Of a stretch of 6,611 nucleotides of DNA, positions 5,337 through 6,611 are shown piece after piece. The stretch comes from Acidimicrobiia bacterium. Its GTDB lineage: Bacteria; Actinomycetota; Acidimicrobiia; Acidimicrobiales; SZUA-35. The number at the start of each line of letters is the position of its first letter. Position 1 is the stretch's first letter. The position numbers and the translations under genes were made by a program. The stretch covers positions 1 through 6,611 of the forward strand of contig JAOUGG010000140.1 of assembly GCA_029857855.1 (NCBI GenBank), read 5' to 3'. The notes under the pieces are model-generated. The model was not told the origin of the DNA. It saw only the letters and a program-made list of their open reading frames with translations, and did no database searches.

Positions 5337-6611
5337 CCTTGATGCTGATCGACGGGAACTCTCTTACCTACCGGGCCTTCCACGCCCTGCCGCAGGATCT
5401 GGCCACTGCGTCCGGTCAGGTGACGAACGCCGTGTTCGGGTTCACTTCGATGCTCATCAACCTGGTGCGGGATCACCAGCCCGACGGCGTCGCTGTGGCC
5501 TTCGACCGGCCGGAACCGACCTTCCGTCACGAGCAGGTCGAGACCTACAAGGCCAACCGATCGGCGGCCCCCGACATCCTCAAGCAGCAGATGGGCCTCG
5601 TCCGTAAGGTCCTCGACGCGTTGCGGCTCCGTCAGCTCGAATTGGCCGGCGTGGAGGCCGACGACATCCTGGCCACACTGGCCACGCAGGCTGGAGTCGA
5701 AGGCATCGATGTCCTGCTGGTGACCGGCGACCGCGACAGCTTCCAGCTCGTCTCCGATCCTCACATCAAAGTGGTGTACAACAAACGCGGTGTGAGTGAC
5801 TACGCCGTGTACGACGAGGCCGGCATCCTGGAACGGACCGGTGTCCCGCCCTCGAAGTACGTCATGTACGCGGCCATGCGGGGTGACAACAGCGACAACC
5901 TGCCCGGCGTTCCCGGGGTGGGGGAGAAGACGGCGGCCAAGCTGCTCGACAAGTACGGGGACCTCGACGGCATCTTCGCCCACGTCGAGGAGCAGACCCC
6001 GAAACTCAAGGAGAATCTCGCCGCCGCCGAGGAGCTCGTCCGTCTCAATGCCGTGGTGATGGAGCTGCTGCGCGACGTCGACCTGGGTGTCGATCCCCGC
6101 GATCTGCTCGGCATCGATCCGTACGATGACGACGAAGTTCGCAAGCTGTTCGACTTTCTCGAGTTCCGCACGCTCATGGCTCGATTGGAGGAGGCGTTCG
6201 CCTCGTCGGTCGGCGCGGCGAAGTTGGCATCGAAGTCGGCACTGATCACGGCGATCTCCTCACCACGTGGAGCGGAGGCGGCGGCTGTGCTCGGGAAGCT
6301 GGCCTCCGGTTCCGACCCGGTCTCGGTTGCAGGCCTGCTGTCCGAGGACGCCCACCGGTGGGACGTTGCCGGTCTCGCGGTCGCCGTCGCCCCCGAGTCC
6401 GGCGCCCCGGTCCCGGTGGTTTGGCTCGACGGCGAAACCTTGACCGACCCCGACGTGCTCCCGGTGCTCGGGCATTTGCTTGGGCCCGACGGCCCCGGCG
6501 TGCAGGCTCATGACGCCAAGCCGTTGATTCGTGCGCTGCTTCAGCACGACTGCGGTTTCGGCGGTCTCCGCCTCGACACCTCCTTGGCCGCCTATCTGCT
6601 CGATCCGGCCG
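5330..6611 (+). CDS. polA: DNA polymerase I (PolA), N-terminal part only
   Basis: Repair and Okazaki-fragment polymerase. The first 427 codons are present and the frame is open to the window edge; full PolA is about 900 aa, so the polymerase domain lies outside. Residues 1 to about 290 are the 5'-3' exonuclease/flap nuclease domain with its metal-binding acids intact: Asp8 (LIDGN), Asp59 (AFDRP), Glu109/Asp111/Asp112 (VEADD), Asp134/Asp136 (TGDRD) and Asp186/Asp189 (GDNSDN). A helix-hairpin-helix follows (LPGVPGVGEKTAAKLL, 191-206). The next region (about 302-427) corresponds to the 3'-5' exonuclease fold but lacks DxE in motif I (332-349), and motif II reads VQAHDAKPLI (391-400), so proofreading is probably absent, as known for actinobacterial PolA. 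The start is ATG at 5330; an in-frame GTG at 5327 is equally possible. It lies on the same strand as pdtaR but is separated by a long leader. Confidence 0.96.
   Translation, partial: MPTLMLIDGNSLTYRAFHALPQDLATASGQVTNAVFGFTSMLINLVRDHQPDGVAVAFDRPEPTFRHEQVETYKANRSAAPDILKQQMGLVRKVLDALRLRQLELAGVEADDILATLATQAGVEGIDVLLVTGDRDSFQLVSDPHIKVVYNKRGVSDYAVYDEAGILERTGVPPSKYVMYAAMRGDNSDNLPGVPGVGEKTAAKLLDKYGDLDGIFAHVEEQTPKLKENLAAAEELVRLNAVVMELLRDVDLGVDPRDLLGIDPYDDDEVRKLFDFLEFRTLMARLEEAFASSVGAAKLASKSALITAISSPRGAEAAAVLGKLASGSDPVSVAGLLSEDAHRWDVAGLAVAVAPESGAPVPVVWLDGETLTDPDVLPVLGHLLGPDGPGVQAHDAKPLIRALLQHDCGFGGLRLDTSLAAYLLDPA

Noticed and set aside
4871..5983. Minus-strand open frame (370 codons) opposite pdtaR and polA
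   Set aside because: It spans two well-supported plus-strand genes and the leader between them, and has no recognisable domain.

Overview
The window is a high-GC, densely coding bacterial segment. Several gene starts are GTG or TTG. It carries an ANTAR-domain response regulator a short distance upstream of a PolA whose 3'-5' exonuclease motifs are missing. Together these suggest an actinobacterium, possibly an Acidimicrobiia-like lineage; the phylum call is fairly firm and the class call is a guess. I see no mobile element, CRISPR array, toxin system or prophage. This is mainly a housekeeping region, and the most unusual element is an extra domain on FabD.

Left part, minus strand (positions 1 to about 3940): a type II fatty acid synthesis operon read right to left as fabD, fabH, fabG, acpP, fabF. 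FabD loads malonyl onto ACP, FabH makes the first condensation, FabG reduces the 3-ketoacyl-ACP, AcpP carries the chain and FabF elongates it. fabH and fabG overlap by 4 nt and acpP and fabF by 1 nt, which points to translational coupling. A 107-nt gap separates fabG from acpP and a 52-nt gap separates fabD from fabH. fabF runs off the left edge, leaving only its first 208 codons. FabD carries about 75 extra C-terminal residues that look like a biotinyl/lipoyl-type barrel without the modifiable lysine.

Middle (3941-4266): a divergent intergenic region, then a complete tRNA-Leu(CAA) on the plus strand with an encoded CCA end, then a 107-nt spacer with two tandem GC-rich hairpins.

Right part, plus strand (4267-6611): a 96-aa coiled-coil protein of unknown function with a TTG start and a strong Shine-Dalgarno; a PdtaR-type receiver-ANTAR antiterminator regulator 6 nt after it; a 187-nt leader containing an 11-bp perfect hairpin; and the first 427 codons of polA, whose start codon sits in the loop of another small hairpin. 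Mycobacterium tuberculosis also has pdtaR (Rv1626) close to polA (Rv1629), so this neighbourhood seems ancestral in the phylum.
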